From the NCBI RefSeq assembly GCF_002846395.1, contig NZ_PJMU01000001.1, forward strand, positions 1,488,001 to 1,552,000: 64,000 nt of DNA, in the 5' to 3' direction. The position numbers were made by a program, and so were the translations under genes. The stretch comes from Pontibacter ramchanderi (GTDB taxonomy: Bacteria > Bacteroidota > Bacteroidia > Cytophagales > Hymenobacteraceae). How positions within the stretch are numbered: the first letter of the stretch is position 1; each line of letters begins with the position of its first letter. This document shows positions 26,804 to 34,829 of this stretch, piece by piece. The notes beneath the pieces were generated by a model. The model worked only from the letters and a program-made list of their open reading frames with translations. It ran no database searches and was not told where the DNA came from.

Positions 26804-28312
26804 TTAATTACTCACTGGTAATCGCTGGCCCGCAGCCAGCGCAAAATCCTTCGCCACTTCCTTCGCCACCACTTGCCCCGATATAAGGGAGGGCGGCACA
26901 CCCGGACCGGGCACTGTCAACTGACCAGTGTAATAGAGGTTTTTCACTTTCTTGCTCTTGAGGCTCGGCTTCAGCAGCGCGGTTTGCATGAGCGTATTAG
27001 CCAGACCATAGGCATTGCCCTTAAAGGCGTTGTAATCAGTTATGAAATCGCGGTGTGCGTAGCTGCGCTTATATACCACAGCGTTTCGCACCTCCTGTTT
27101 GGTCAGGTGCTCCAGCCGGTCCATGATCACATTGTAGTAGCGTTCCCGCAGTTCTTCCGTGTCTTCCAGGCCCGGCGCCACCGGCATCAGCACAAATAAA
27201 TTCTCGCAGCCTTCCGGCGCTACGCTGCTGTCTGTCACAGAGGGAGCCGATACATAGAACAGGGGCTTGGCAGGCCATTTCGGATCTGTGTAGATTTCGT
27301 GTGCGTGCGGCCCGAAATCCTCGTCAAAAAACAGATTGTGGTGGCGCAGGTTTTGAAGTCGCTTGCCTATACCTAAGTAGAAGATCAGGCAGGAAGGCGC
27401 CATCACGCGTTTGTCCCAATAGTCTTCCGTATAACTACGTAAACCCGGAGCGAGCAGCTGACGTTCTACATGATGATAGTCGGCACTTGCCACCACCACA
27501 TCGGCCTCAAACATGCCTGAAGCGGTGCGCACACGGCGCGCTATACCTTGCTCCACCTCTATCTGCTGCACATCCTGGTTGTAGAGAAAAGACACGCCCA
27601 TCTCTTCTGCCAACTGCACCATCCCTTCAATAATCTTATACATACCGCCCATCGGATACCAGGTACCCAGACTGATGTCGGCATAGTTCATCAGGCTATA
27701 GAGTGCCGGGGTATTCTGTGGCAGCGCTCCCAAAAACAACACCGGAAACTCCATCAGCTTGATGATCTTCTCGTGCGAAAAAAAGCGGCGGATGTGCGTG
27801 TGTATGGACTGAAACACATCCATTCGAAGCACATCCAGCAGCAGGCGCAGGCTCATGAACTCTTTTACTGAGCGGCCGGGCTTGTACACCAGTTGGTTTA
27901 TACCTACCTCATACTTATAAGAGGCCTGTTCCAGAAACTTGTGGAGTCGGGCGGCACTTCCCGGTTCCCACTTCTCGAACAGGGCCTTCAACTCATCTAG
28001 CGAAGCGGGCAGGTCCACGAAGTCATCTTCGCCAAAGACAACAGTGTAAGACGGGTCAAGACGAACAAGATGGTAGTAATCGGAAACGGTTTTGTTGAAT
28101 CTGTTAAAATAAGACTCAAACACATCTGGCATCCAGTACCAGCTTGGGCCCATGTCAAAGGTATAGCCTTCGGCCTCGAAGCTGCGGGCGCGTCCGCCGG
28201 GCGTGGCATTCTTCTCCAGCACCGTCACTTCATACCCCTGATCAGCCAGGCTGGTGGCAGCTGAGAGACCCGAGAAGCCAGCACCGATCACGATTACTTT
28301 TTTCGACATCAT
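26804..28312 (-). CDS. crtI: Phytoene desaturase CrtI
   Basis: This FAD-dependent desaturase takes phytoene to lycopene. The dinucleotide-binding motif GAGFSGLSAA is at residues 10-19 and the C-terminal carotenoid-desaturase signature reads PGPGVPPSLISGQ. The length of 502 aa is typical. crtB follows after 18 nt. It is 36 nt downstream of the sigma-factor gene, which may lead the operon. Confidence 0.94.
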   Translation of the reverse strand: MMSKKVIVIGAGFSGLSAATSLADQGYEVTVLEKNATPGGRARSFEAEGYTFDMGPSWYWMPDVFESYFNRFNKTVSDYYHLVRLDPSYTVVFGEDDFVDLPASLDELKALFEKWEPGSAARLHKFLEQASYKYEVGINQLVYKPGRSVKEFMSLRLLLDVLRMDVFQSIHTHIRRFFSHEKIIKLMEFPVLFLGALPQNTPALYSLMNYADISLGTWYPMGGMYKIIEGMVQLAEEMGVSFLYNQDVQQIEVEQGIARRVRTASGMFEADVVVASADYHHVERQLLAPGLRSYTEDYWDKRVMAPSCLIFYLGIGKRLQNLRHHNLFFDEDFGPHAHEIYTDPKWPAKPLFYVSAPSVTDSSVAPEGCENLFVLMPVAPGLEDTEELRERYYNVIMDRLEHLTKQEVRNAVVYKRSYAHRDFITDYNAFKGNAYGLANTLMQTALLKPSLKSKKVKNLYYTGQLTVPGPGVPPSLISGQVVAKEVAKDFALAAGQRLPVSN

Positions 28313-28348
28313 CTAGAAATTTACTAAAAAATCTGGTTTAAGTTGTAG

Positions 28349-28858
28349 CTAGTCGCCGTAAACCTGCAGCATCGCTTTCAATTCCTTGCGCGCAATGTGG
28401 ATGCGGTTTTTCACAGTGCCGATCGGAATATTCAGTTTCTCAGCAATTTCTAAGTATTTATACCCAATGTAGTACATCAGAAAAGGCCGGCGATGCTCCT
28501 CATTTAATTTTGCAATGGCCGCCTTAATATCGCTCATCACGAAAGCCGCAGTTCCCTTGTTCACGGTCACGAAGCTATCATCTGTATTGAGGTATTGCAG
28601 GTATTCTGTGCTGTCGATGTGGCTGCTTCGCTTGGTTATCTTGTTGTAGTTGTTGATAAACGTGTTCCGCATGATCGTGTAGAGCCATGCTTTCAGGTTT
28701 GTACCGGCGTTAAACTTCTCTCGGTTTGAGAGTGCTTTGAGCAGCGTTTCCTGCACCAGGTCTTTGGCATCATCCGCATTGCGGGTTAGGTTCATGGCTA
28801 CCGGCTTCAACGAACCAGCTGCCAGCTGAATATGATTTGAAAATTCTAATGCCGTCAT
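28349..28858 (-). CDS. ECF RNA polymerase sigma factor in the carotenoid cluster
   Basis: This is a group 4 (ECF) sigma factor with region 2 (DDAKDLVQETLLKAL, then NLKAWLYTIMRNTFIN) and region 4 (helix-turn-helix EIAEKLNIPIGTVKNRIHIARK). The chosen ATG gives MTALEF and 169 aa; ATGs at 28870 and 28891 add 4 or 11 residues and cannot be excluded. No anti-sigma gene is adjacent. It precedes crtI by 36 nt, so it may be cotranscribed with the carotenoid genes, as known for light- or oxidative-stress-induced carotenogenesis in other bacteria. Confidence 0.88.
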   Translation of the reverse strand: MTALEFSNHIQLAAGSLKPVAMNLTRNADDAKDLVQETLLKALSNREKFNAGTNLKAWLYTIMRNTFINNYNKITKRSSHIDSTEYLQYLNTDDSFVTVNKGTAAFVMSDIKAAIAKLNEEHRRPFLMYYIGYKYLEIAEKLNIPIGTVKNRIHIARKELKAMLQVYGD

Positions 28859-28993
28859 ACTGTTTAACATTTTAAGTAAATAACTAAACAATTATACGGC
28901 ATTAATAAATTTATGTCAAGTTTTGTTTATTATTTTTTTCAATAAATTAAACAAAATAACATTTCTTCAGAATCTATTTCTAGCACTATTACT

Positions 28994-29035
28994 AACAAAA
29001 AAGGCCAAACCCTACCGGATTTGACCTTTTTTGTT
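28994..29035. terminator. Terminator between merR and the sigma-factor gene
   Basis: A long stem (aacaaaaaaggccaaa with tttgaccttttttgtt, one G-T pair) around a 10-nt loop carries A and T runs on both sides. It ends the crtZ-merR transcript, so the sigma-crt operon probably has its own promoter in the 135 nt to its left. Confidence 0.8.
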
Positions 29036-29039
29036 GAAC

Positions 29040-29057
29040 TATACCTGGCCAGGTATA
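29040..29057. repeat. 18-bp perfect palindrome of two AGGTATA words
   Basis: TATACCTGG-CCAGGTATA is a perfect 18-bp palindrome 11 nt past the merR stop, between the gene and its terminator hairpin. It consists of two head-to-head copies of the window's over-represented word. Confidence 0.7.
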
Positions 29058-29068
29058 CTGTTTAACTT

Positions 29069-29956
29069 TTAATTTATCTTCTTCAACACGGCATCAAAAT
29101 CTGCTATGCAACTGAGTCGCTGTGTGTTTTTTGGAAAATCGAGGAAGCTGTGCTGAGCCTGGTAGCCGTAGAAATAAATCTGCGCATTGGGGAAGGTTGT
29201 CGCCACCCTGTCTATGTATTCCTGCACAAATTCCCGCTCGGGCACAATCGTCAGCACCGTGCAGATTATGGCTGGCCTGAGCTGCTTATAGGTTCGTTTT
29301 AGGTCTTCGAAGGGAAGGTTTTGCCCCAGGTAGATCACCTGGTAATGCTGTGCCCGGATCAGGTAGTTCATGAAAAGCAGCGCGATCTCGTGCAGTTCCC
29401 CTTCCGGCAGGTATAGCAGAAAAGCAGGGCTGCCCTCAGAGCGCTTTACCACCTGCCCGTCAATGGCTACGATTAACTTCTGCCGCACCAGGTTGCTCAC
29501 GAAGTGCTCATGCGCCGGAGTTATGTTATTGGTTTGCCACAGAATACCGATTTTGTGCAGAAAAGGGTACAGCACCTGCAACATGGCATCCTGAAAGCCG
29601 AGCTGTAGCGTAACAGTTGAAAAAGACTTGTCGAAGCGTTCCTCATCCATGTCGATCATGGCCGTGACCATGTTGTTGATGTGATGCGAAAGCGTTGTAT
29701 TTTCCTGCTCGGCCAGTTGTTGCACCGTGAGCATCAGCTGCTCAGGACTCATCTTGGCGATCTTGGATATCTTATAGCCCTGTTCGTTCAGGAGCGAGAT
29801 GTTGAGCAGTGTCTTCAGGTCTGCGTCGCTGTAGTAGCGGATGTTGGTGTCGGTTCGCTGAGGACATAGCACATGATAGCGCTGCTCCCAGATGCGGATC
29901 GTGTGAGCTTTTATACCTGACAGGTGTTCTAGCTCTTTGATGGTGTATTGCGCCAC
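29069..29956 (-). CDS. MerR-family regulator with cobalamin-binding domain (CarH/LitR-like)
   Basis: This predicted light- or cobalamin-responsive repressor has an N-terminal MerR helix-turn-helix (YTIKELEHLSGIKAHTIRIWEQRY). A B12-binding helical bundle and a Rossmann-type B12-binding domain follow. With a GTG start at 29956 (295 aa), W140, E150 and H151 align with W131, E141 and H142 of Thermus CarH, and H189 (GELHEIA) with the cobalt ligand H177. The residue equivalent to H132 is Gln141. The start overlaps the crtZ end by 28 nt. An upstream ATG at 30025 would give a non-family extension within crtZ. It probably controls the surrounding carotenoid genes. Residue equivalences are from memory. 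Confidence 0.82.
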   Translation of the reverse strand: MAQYTIKELEHLSGIKAHTIRIWEQRYHVLCPQRTDTNIRYYSDADLKTLLNISLLNEQGYKISKIAKMSPEQLMLTVQQLAEQENTTLSHHINNMVTAMIDMDEERFDKSFSTVTLQLGFQDAMLQVLYPFLHKIGILWQTNNITPAHEHFVSNLVRQKLIVAIDGQVVKRSEGSPAFLLYLPEGELHEIALLFMNYLIRAQHYQVIYLGQNLPFEDLKRTYKQLRPAIICTVLTIVPEREFVQEYIDRVATTFPNAQIYFYGYQAQHSFLDFPKNTQRLSCIADFDAVLKKIN

Positions 29957-30441
29957 GTCTGTTCCCCTTGTTGTCGTTTTTGTAAAAGTGAGTATGCGGA
30001 CCTGAAATACTTCGGTGCCACCCACAGCATACCATAAGACTCAGAGCCGTCGCGCTCCGTGTGCTTGTGGTGCACTTTATGCGCCATGTTTAAGGCTTTA
30101 AGGTAAACATTAGACGTACTACCGAAAAGCCTGATGCGCCTGTGGATGAACACGTCGTGTATCAGGAAATAAGCCACCCCGTACAGTGTAATGCCTGCGC
30201 CTATCCAGAACCGATAGTCGATGGGTTCGCTGCCAAATACAAAGAAAAGCATAGCCAGCGTTCCATAATAGGCAAAAAACAGGTCATTCCACTCAAAGGC
30301 GTGCTTGTGATGCGTGTGATGAGACTTGTGCAGGAACCACAAAAAACCGTGCAGCACATATTTGTGCATGACCCACGCCACGCCCTCCATTGCCACAAAA
30401 GTAATCACCATGATTCCTAGTCCCATCAGCATACTCATCAA
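29929..30441 (-). CDS. crtZ: Beta-carotene 3-hydroxylase CrtZ
   Basis: This membrane di-iron hydroxylase adds 3-hydroxyl groups to beta-ionone rings. Fatty-acid-hydroxylase histidine boxes are visible as HKYVLHGFLWFLHKSHHTHHKH and, later, HDVFIHRR and HKVHHKH. There are four membrane helices, and the 170-aa length is usual for CrtZ. Together with CrtW it would give astaxanthin or related ketohydroxy carotenoids. The 3-prime end overlaps the merR start, so the two are probably one transcript. Confidence 0.93.
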   Translation of the reverse strand: MMSMLMGLGIMVITFVAMEGVAWVMHKYVLHGFLWFLHKSHHTHHKHAFEWNDLFFAYYGTLAMLFFVFGSEPIDYRFWIGAGITLYGVAYFLIHDVFIHRRIRLFGSTSNVYLKALNMAHKVHHKHTERDGSESYGMLWVAPKYFRSAYSLLQKRQQGEQTWRNTPSKS

Positions 30442-30482
30442 ACAACAAGTTTAACAAATGGTTTTGAAAGTTTAACAGAAAT

Positions 30483-31292
30483 CTACCAGGTCAGCGCCTG
30501 TTTGTTCAGAAAGGCGTCTATACCACGCTGGCAGTCCTCGCTGCCACGCGCCACGGCATTCATCTCGGCCGCATACTGCAAGCCCTCCTCCAGACTCATC
30601 TCCTGCACGCGGGCAATCATTTCCTTTGTCACTTCCATGCTCTGCCGTGAGTTCTCGCGGCAAAGTTTCTGGGCAAAGTCGAACACCTTCCCTTCCAGCT
30701 CTTCCGCCGGTACCACATAGTTCACGAGTCCATAGGTTTGGGCTTCCTCAGCCGAAATCAGGTCGCCAGTGAGCAGCAGTTGCTTGGCGCGGGCCTCTCC
30801 TATTTTACGGAGCAGGAACACTTTTACAATAGCAGGTATAAAGCCGATCTTCACTTCGGTATAGCCGAATTTAGCCTCGGGCACGGTGAAAGTAAAGTCA
30901 CATATCGCCGCAAGTCCGCAACCGCCCGCAATGGCGTGGCCGTGTACCTGGGCTATGACAACTTTCTTTAAGGTATAGATCTGCCGGAAGAGCTCCATCA
31001 GGTGAGTGGAGTCGGCCAGATTGTCGTGGTAGTCGTACTGCTGCAGGCGCTGCAGGTACTCGAGGTCGGCGCCGGCGCAAAATACTTTACCCTCAGCACG
31101 CAGTACAATTACTTTGCAGGCTTCGTCTTCTTCGGCGGTGGCGAAGGCGCGCTTCAGTTCAGTCACCATCTCTGCATTCAGGGCATTTCGCTTCTCCGAT
31201 CTTGTCAGGGTGATGTATCCTACACGCTCTTTCACTTCGTAGCGGACGAAGTCCATCGTCTGCGTGATAGCGGGTTGTGTTGTATCAGTCAT
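30483..31292 (-). CDS. Enoyl-CoA hydratase/isomerase family protein
   Basis: This crotonase-fold hydratase acts in fatty-acid or phenylacetate beta-oxidation. The oxyanion-hole segments are KVFCAGADLEYL and HGHAIAGGCGLAAICD. The protein is 269 aa. It is divergent from the TetR/PaaR-like gene and the paa operon, so a PaaF- or PaaG-like role is possible; a methylglutaconyl-CoA hydratase-like function is an alternative. No perfect copy of the TetR operator is seen on its side of the 312-nt intergenic region, which otherwise shows no gene. Confidence 0.82.
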   Translation of the reverse strand: MTDTTQPAITQTMDFVRYEVKERVGYITLTRSEKRNALNAEMVTELKRAFATAEEDEACKVIVLRAEGKVFCAGADLEYLQRLQQYDYHDNLADSTHLMELFRQIYTLKKVVIAQVHGHAIAGGCGLAAICDFTFTVPEAKFGYTEVKIGFIPAIVKVFLLRKIGEARAKQLLLTGDLISAEEAQTYGLVNYVVPAEELEGKVFDFAQKLCRENSRQSMEVTKEMIARVQEMSLEEGLQYAAEMNAVARGSEDCQRGIDAFLNKQALTW

Positions 31293-31547
31293 GGTAGTGT
31301 CTCCTAAAGTTAGTTTTTTACACAGGTAAGCCGGTAACAGGTATACGCGGACAAATTGCTAATGCTCCAAAAAGATAAACAAAATAGATGAATGTCCGCA
31401 TAAGCAAACACTAAATCTTTCCTACAGATCAATGCACTTGCATTCGACTCACTCTACCTACTCCGACCTAATCAATACAAGACATCCGGCCAGGCAAAAT
31501 GTTTAGGTACTTGCACCAACCCGCCGCCTTGATCTTCGTAAAATTAA

Positions 31548-31579
31548 TTTGCTAACGAACGTTAGGTTGTTTACATTTG
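31548..31579 (+). promoter_or_regulatory. Promoter of tetR and probably the paa operon
   Basis: A -33 element TTTG (31548-31551), a 20-bp spacer and a -7 element TACATTTG (31572-31579) match the Bacteroidota consensus TTTG-N19/20-TAnnTTTG. The TTG start of the regulator begins at 31605, giving a short leader. Confidence 0.7.
31552..31565. promoter_or_regulatory. PaaR-type palindromic operator inside the promoter spacer
   Basis: CTAACGAACGTTAG is a palindrome with a 2-bp centre that sits exactly between the -33 and -7 elements. It fits the operator CNAACGNNCGTTNG that I recall for the Thermus thermophilus TetR-family PaaR, whose effector is phenylacetyl-CoA. Autorepression of tetR, and probably of paaABCD, is the expected consequence. 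Confidence 0.65.
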
Positions 31580-31604
31580 TTGTTATCTATATAAGAAGTA
31601 TACA

Positions 31605-32177
31605 TTGAGCAGGAAAGAACAGATAGAGCAAACGGCAACAGCCTTATTCAGGACCAGAGGATTTTCGGCTACGTCCATGCGTGACCTGGCCAACGCCTTA
31701 GGTATAGAGGCGGCCAGCATTTACTCGCATATCCGTTCAAAAGAAGAGATTCTGCAGCGGGTATGCTTCCGGATGGCAGACGAGTTTTTTGGGGCCATAG
31801 AGGCGGTGAAAGACAATGACGCCAATGCGACTGAGCAGCTGAAGCGGGCTATCTCAGCGCATGTACAGGTGCTTACGCGTAACACAGAGGCTTCGGCAGT
31901 TTTTCTGCAGGAGTGGCGCCACCTAAGTGAGCCTTATCATACAGAGTTCCTTGCCCTGCGCGACCGGTACGAGAATTATTTCCGCGAGATTATCCGCCAA
32001 GGTATAGCCAGCGGTGAGTTTCAGGTGCCGGACGAGAAGTTTGCCGTGCTGACCATTCTTTCCGGGCTGAACTGGATCCATACCTGGTATAAGCCAGATG
32101 GGAAGATGAAGCCGGCTGAAATTGCCGAGAACCTGTCAGCCATGCTGCTGAACGGACTAAAAACGAACCTTAACTAG
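31605..32177 (+). CDS. TetR-family transcriptional repressor, PaaR-like
   Basis: This protein has an N-terminal TetR helix-turn-helix (residues about 6-52, ATALFRTRGFSATSMRDLANALGIE) and a helical C-terminal ligand domain (about 75-185). The length is 190 aa. The start is TTG at 31605 (MSRKEQIEQTA), placing the HTH at the usual distance. It directly precedes paaABCD and carries a PaaR-like palindrome in its promoter, so it probably represses phenylacetate degradation and is released by an acyl-CoA. Fatty-acid regulators (FadR/PfmR type) are close relatives and cannot be excluded. Confidence 0.85.
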   Translation: MSRKEQIEQTATALFRTRGFSATSMRDLANALGIEAASIYSHIRSKEEILQRVCFRMADEFFGAIEAVKDNDANATEQLKRAISAHVQVLTRNTEASAVFLQEWRHLSEPYHTEFLALRDRYENYFREIIRQGIASGEFQVPDEKFAVLTILSGLNWIHTWYKPDGKMKPAEIAENLSAMLLNGLKTNLN

Positions 32178-32197
32178 TTTATCTATACCTAACCCTA

Positions 32198-32226
32198 GCC
32201 GGACTGTCTCACCTTAACAGTCCGGC
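32198..32226 (+). terminator. Hairpin between tetR and paaA
   Basis: A perfect 10-bp stem (gccggactgt with acagtccggc) around a 9-nt loop is followed by gccttttac. It may be a weak terminator or attenuator that lowers read-through into paaA. Confidence 0.5.
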
Positions 32227-32258
32227 GCCTTTTACTGAACCTTAAAACTGAGAATATT

Positions 32259-33245
32259 ATGTACGGAGGAGGAAACGTTTTTGAAGCTACCAAATTCGAC
32301 GACCTGCAGACCGAAGATCCGGTAAAGCTGGCCGAATTTGAGGCACGCATCGCCCGAGGCGAGAAAATTGAGCCAAACGATTGGATGCCGCAATTATACC
32401 GCAAGCAGCTGATCCGCATGATCGAGCAGCACGCGCACTCTGAGATTATTGGTGCTTTGCCGGAAGGTACCTGGATTACCCGTGCGCCGGGCTTTCGTCG
32501 CAAAATGGCCCAGATGGCCAAGGTACAGGATGAGGTAGGACACGCACAGCTACTGTATAGCGCCGCTGAAACGCTGGGCAAAACACGTGAGCAGATGCTG
32601 ACCGACCTGATCAACGGCAAGAGCAAGTATTCCAACGTATTCAATTACCCGGCCTTTACCTGGGCTGATTCCAACATCATTTCCTGGCTGATCGATGCGG
32701 GTGCGATCGTGAACCAGATGGCCAACGCCAAAGGTTCGTACGGCCCTTATTCCCGTGCGCTGGAGCGTATTTGCGCTGAGGAAGCTTTCCACCTAAAGTA
32801 TGGCCACGACGCCGTGGTGCACATGGCGACAGGTACACCGAAGCAGCGCGAAATGATCCAAGCCGCCCTGAACCGTTGGTGGCCGCCGATCATGACGTTC
32901 TTCGGCCCGTCTGACAAGATGAGTACGCACACCGAGACGCTGATGCGCTGGAAAGTGAAGATGGCCTCGAATGACGAGTGTCGTCAGCAGTTCCTCGACA
33001 TGTACGTGCCGAAAATTTGGGAGCTTGGCCTGACCGTGCCGGATCCAAAACTGAAGAAGAACATGGAAACCGGCCAGTGGGAATACACCGAGCCGGACTG
33101 GGATGAGTTTAAGCGCGTGATCAATGGCGATGGTCCGTGCAACGCTGAGCGTCTTGCCGTACGCCGTACTGCCGAAGAGCGCGGTGCCTGGGTACGCAGA
33201 GCCCTCCTCAACCCGAAAGCAAAATACGTCCGTCCATTGGCATAG
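32259..33245 (+). CDS. paaA: 1,2-phenylacetyl-CoA epoxidase subunit PaaA
   Basis: This is the catalytic di-iron subunit of the multicomponent monooxygenase that epoxidises the ring of phenylacetyl-CoA. The ferritin-like iron ligands are DEVGH (E92, H95) and EEAFH (E175, H178). The 328-aa length is slightly above the E. coli protein (309). It is the first gene of paaABCD, followed by an 81-nt heptad-repeat spacer and paaB. Confidence 0.96.
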   Translation: MYGGGNVFEATKFDDLQTEDPVKLAEFEARIARGEKIEPNDWMPQLYRKQLIRMIEQHAHSEIIGALPEGTWITRAPGFRRKMAQMAKVQDEVGHAQLLYSAAETLGKTREQMLTDLINGKSKYSNVFNYPAFTWADSNIISWLIDAGAIVNQMANAKGSYGPYSRALERICAEEAFHLKYGHDAVVHMATGTPKQREMIQAALNRWWPPIMTFFGPSDKMSTHTETLMRWKVKMASNDECRQQFLDMYVPKIWELGLTVPDPKLKKNMETGQWEYTEPDWDEFKRVINGDGPCNAERLAVRRTAEERGAWVRRALLNPKAKYVRPLA

Positions 33246-33253
33246 CTAATGGT

Positions 33254-33329
33254 AGTTAAAAGTTGAGAGTTAAAAGTTTGGAGTGGATTTCTATTTCAAC
33301 TTTTAACTCTCAACTCATAACTCTAAACT
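33254..33329. repeat. Degenerate heptad inverted repeat between paaA and paaB
   Basis: The left arm agttaaa-agttgag-agttaaa-agtttgg and the right arm aactttt-aactctc-aactcat-aactcta are each built from 7-bp words. They are reverse complementary in outline and can fold as an imperfect stem between the two genes. Confidence 0.65.
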
Positions 33330-33338
33330 AACAAAACT

Positions 33339-33971
33339 ATGTCTTTGACATCACTAGACCCAAGAGTAACCCGACTGAACCTGCCAGAAGAAATGCCTAC
33401 CATAGAGCCGAAGCCGGAGCTGGATCAGTTTGAAACATATGAAGCCTTCCATCAGAAGAAAGAAGGGGCTGCCCATACCTATGTAGGCCCTGTGCACGCC
33501 CCAAACGAAGACGTGGCCTTTCTGTTTGCCAAAGAACAGTACAGCCGCCGCTTCCCTTGCGTGGGCCTCTGGATTGTGCGTACCGAAAACGTTATGGTAA
33601 CGCCTTATTCCGGCGACGGAGAAAACGTGTACGACATGATGCGTGTGGAGGAGCCAGCTGAGCGCAGCGCTCAGGCAGAGGCTTATGAGATCTTTCACCT
33701 GAAGAAGCGCGGTAAGGCCCATACCCATGCTGGTCGTGTAATGGCAACTTCTTATCAGGAGGCGCTACAGGAGGCCCGCACTCAATTTGGCGATAAGGGC
33801 CCGATTGTGAATGTATGGGTAGTTAAATCGAAGCATGTACTGCAGTCAGCGGAAGAGGACAAGGACATGTGGACCACTATACCTGAGAAGAAGTACCGCG
33901 AAGCCATTGCATACAAGGTGATGGATAAGATCACGAAGTATAAAGAAGAACACAAAACGACTGCCCCATAA
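33339..33971 (+). CDS. paaB: Phenylacetyl-CoA epoxidase subunit PaaB, tandemly duplicated
   Basis: PaaB is a small subunit bridging PaaA and PaaC. E. coli PaaB has about 95 residues; this one has 210 and contains two PaaB units. Unit 1 has YEAFHQKKEGAAHTYVG (34-50) and the GLWIVRTENV strand. Unit 2 has YEIFHLKKRGKAHTHAG (116-132) and the NVWVVKSKHV strand. An N-terminal lead of 30 residues and a basic C-terminal tail (YREAIAYKVMDKITKYKEE) flank them. The stop overlaps the paaC start as TAATG. Confidence 0.93.
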   Translation: MSLTSLDPRVTRLNLPEEMPTIEPKPELDQFETYEAFHQKKEGAAHTYVGPVHAPNEDVAFLFAKEQYSRRFPCVGLWIVRTENVMVTPYSGDGENVYDMMRVEEPAERSAQAEAYEIFHLKKRGKAHTHAGRVMATSYQEALQEARTQFGDKGPIVNVWVVKSKHVLQSAEEDKDMWTTIPEKKYREAIAYKVMDKITKYKEEHKTTAP

Positions 33972-34726
33972 TGAACGAGCTAGCGATAAAAGACCTGTTA
34001 TACAAACTGGCTGATGACCAACTGATATTGGGCCACCGCAACTCCGAGTGGACCGGCTTTGGCCCGATACTGGAAGAGGACATTGCTTTCTCGTCGATGG
34101 CGCAGGATAAGATCGGCCACAGTCTGGCCTTCTATACCTTGCTGCAGGAGCTAGGCGAAGCTGATCCGGATACAGTTGCCTTTACCCGCAACGCCAATCA
34201 GTTTCACAACAGCCAGTTGGTAGAGCTGCCAAATGGCGAGTACGATTTCAGCCTGATCCGTCATTTTCTGTACGACAACGCCGAGATTATTCGCTTCGAA
34301 ATGCTGAGCCAGTCGGGCTACGAACCAATTGCCAAGGTAGCTACCAAGCTGAAAGGCGAAGTGAAGTATCACGTGCTGCACGCTAACACGTGGATCAAGA
34401 ACTTGGGCACTTCCACCGAAGAGGCGATTCTGCGTTTGCAGACTTCTTTAAATGAAGCGATACCTTACGCTTTAGGCATGTTTGAACTATCGCAATACGA
34501 GCAGCAACTGATCGATGCTGGCGTATACGCTGGCGAAGATGCCGTGAAAGCTGAGTGGTTTAAGCGCATCCAGGCAGTGATTGAAAAGACAGACCTGAAA
34601 TTGCCAGACCTGAATACAATCGAACCAAAGCTGGGAGGCCGTTACGGCGAGCACACCGAGCACCTGCAGCCGTTGCTGGACGAGATGGCCGAGGTGTTTA
34701 AGATCGACCCGACTGCGGAGTGGTAG
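33971..34726 (+). CDS. paaC: Phenylacetyl-CoA epoxidase structural subunit PaaC
   Basis: PaaC is the non-catalytic ferritin-like partner that pairs with PaaA. The 251-aa protein has the PaaC segments LYKLADDQLILGHRNSEWTG and EEDIAFSSMAQDKIGHS. Its iron-ligand pattern is incomplete, as expected for this subunit. Translation is coupled to paaB by a 1-nt overlap. Confidence 0.94.
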   Translation: MNELAIKDLLYKLADDQLILGHRNSEWTGFGPILEEDIAFSSMAQDKIGHSLAFYTLLQELGEADPDTVAFTRNANQFHNSQLVELPNGEYDFSLIRHFLYDNAEIIRFEMLSQSGYEPIAKVATKLKGEVKYHVLHANTWIKNLGTSTEEAILRLQTSLNEAIPYALGMFELSQYEQQLIDAGVYAGEDAVKAEWFKRIQAVIEKTDLKLPDLNTIEPKLGGRYGEHTEHLQPLLDEMAEVFKIDPTAEW

Positions 34727-34735
34727 TTTTGTTTT

Positions 34736-34820
34736 GGACAAAAGACTATTTGACAAAGGACAAAAGAGGCAATGTAACTCGATTTAGTCCTTAGTCTTTT
34801 GTCAAAAAATTCTTTGTCAA
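34736..34820. repeat. Degenerate heptad inverted repeat between paaC and paaD
   Basis: The left arm ggacaaa-agactat-ttgacaa-aggacaa is opposed to the right arm tagtcct-tagtctt-ttgtcaa-aaaattc-tttgtca. It has a 7-bp period and mutual complementarity, and ends just before the paaD start region. Confidence 0.65.
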
Positions 34821-34829
34821 GAAGTAAGC

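Noticed and set aside
29957..30025. Upstream ATG that would extend the MerR-family protein by 23 residues
   Set aside because: The extension lies inside crtZ and does not resemble MerR N-termini. The GTG at 29956 places the helix-turn-helix at the expected distance.
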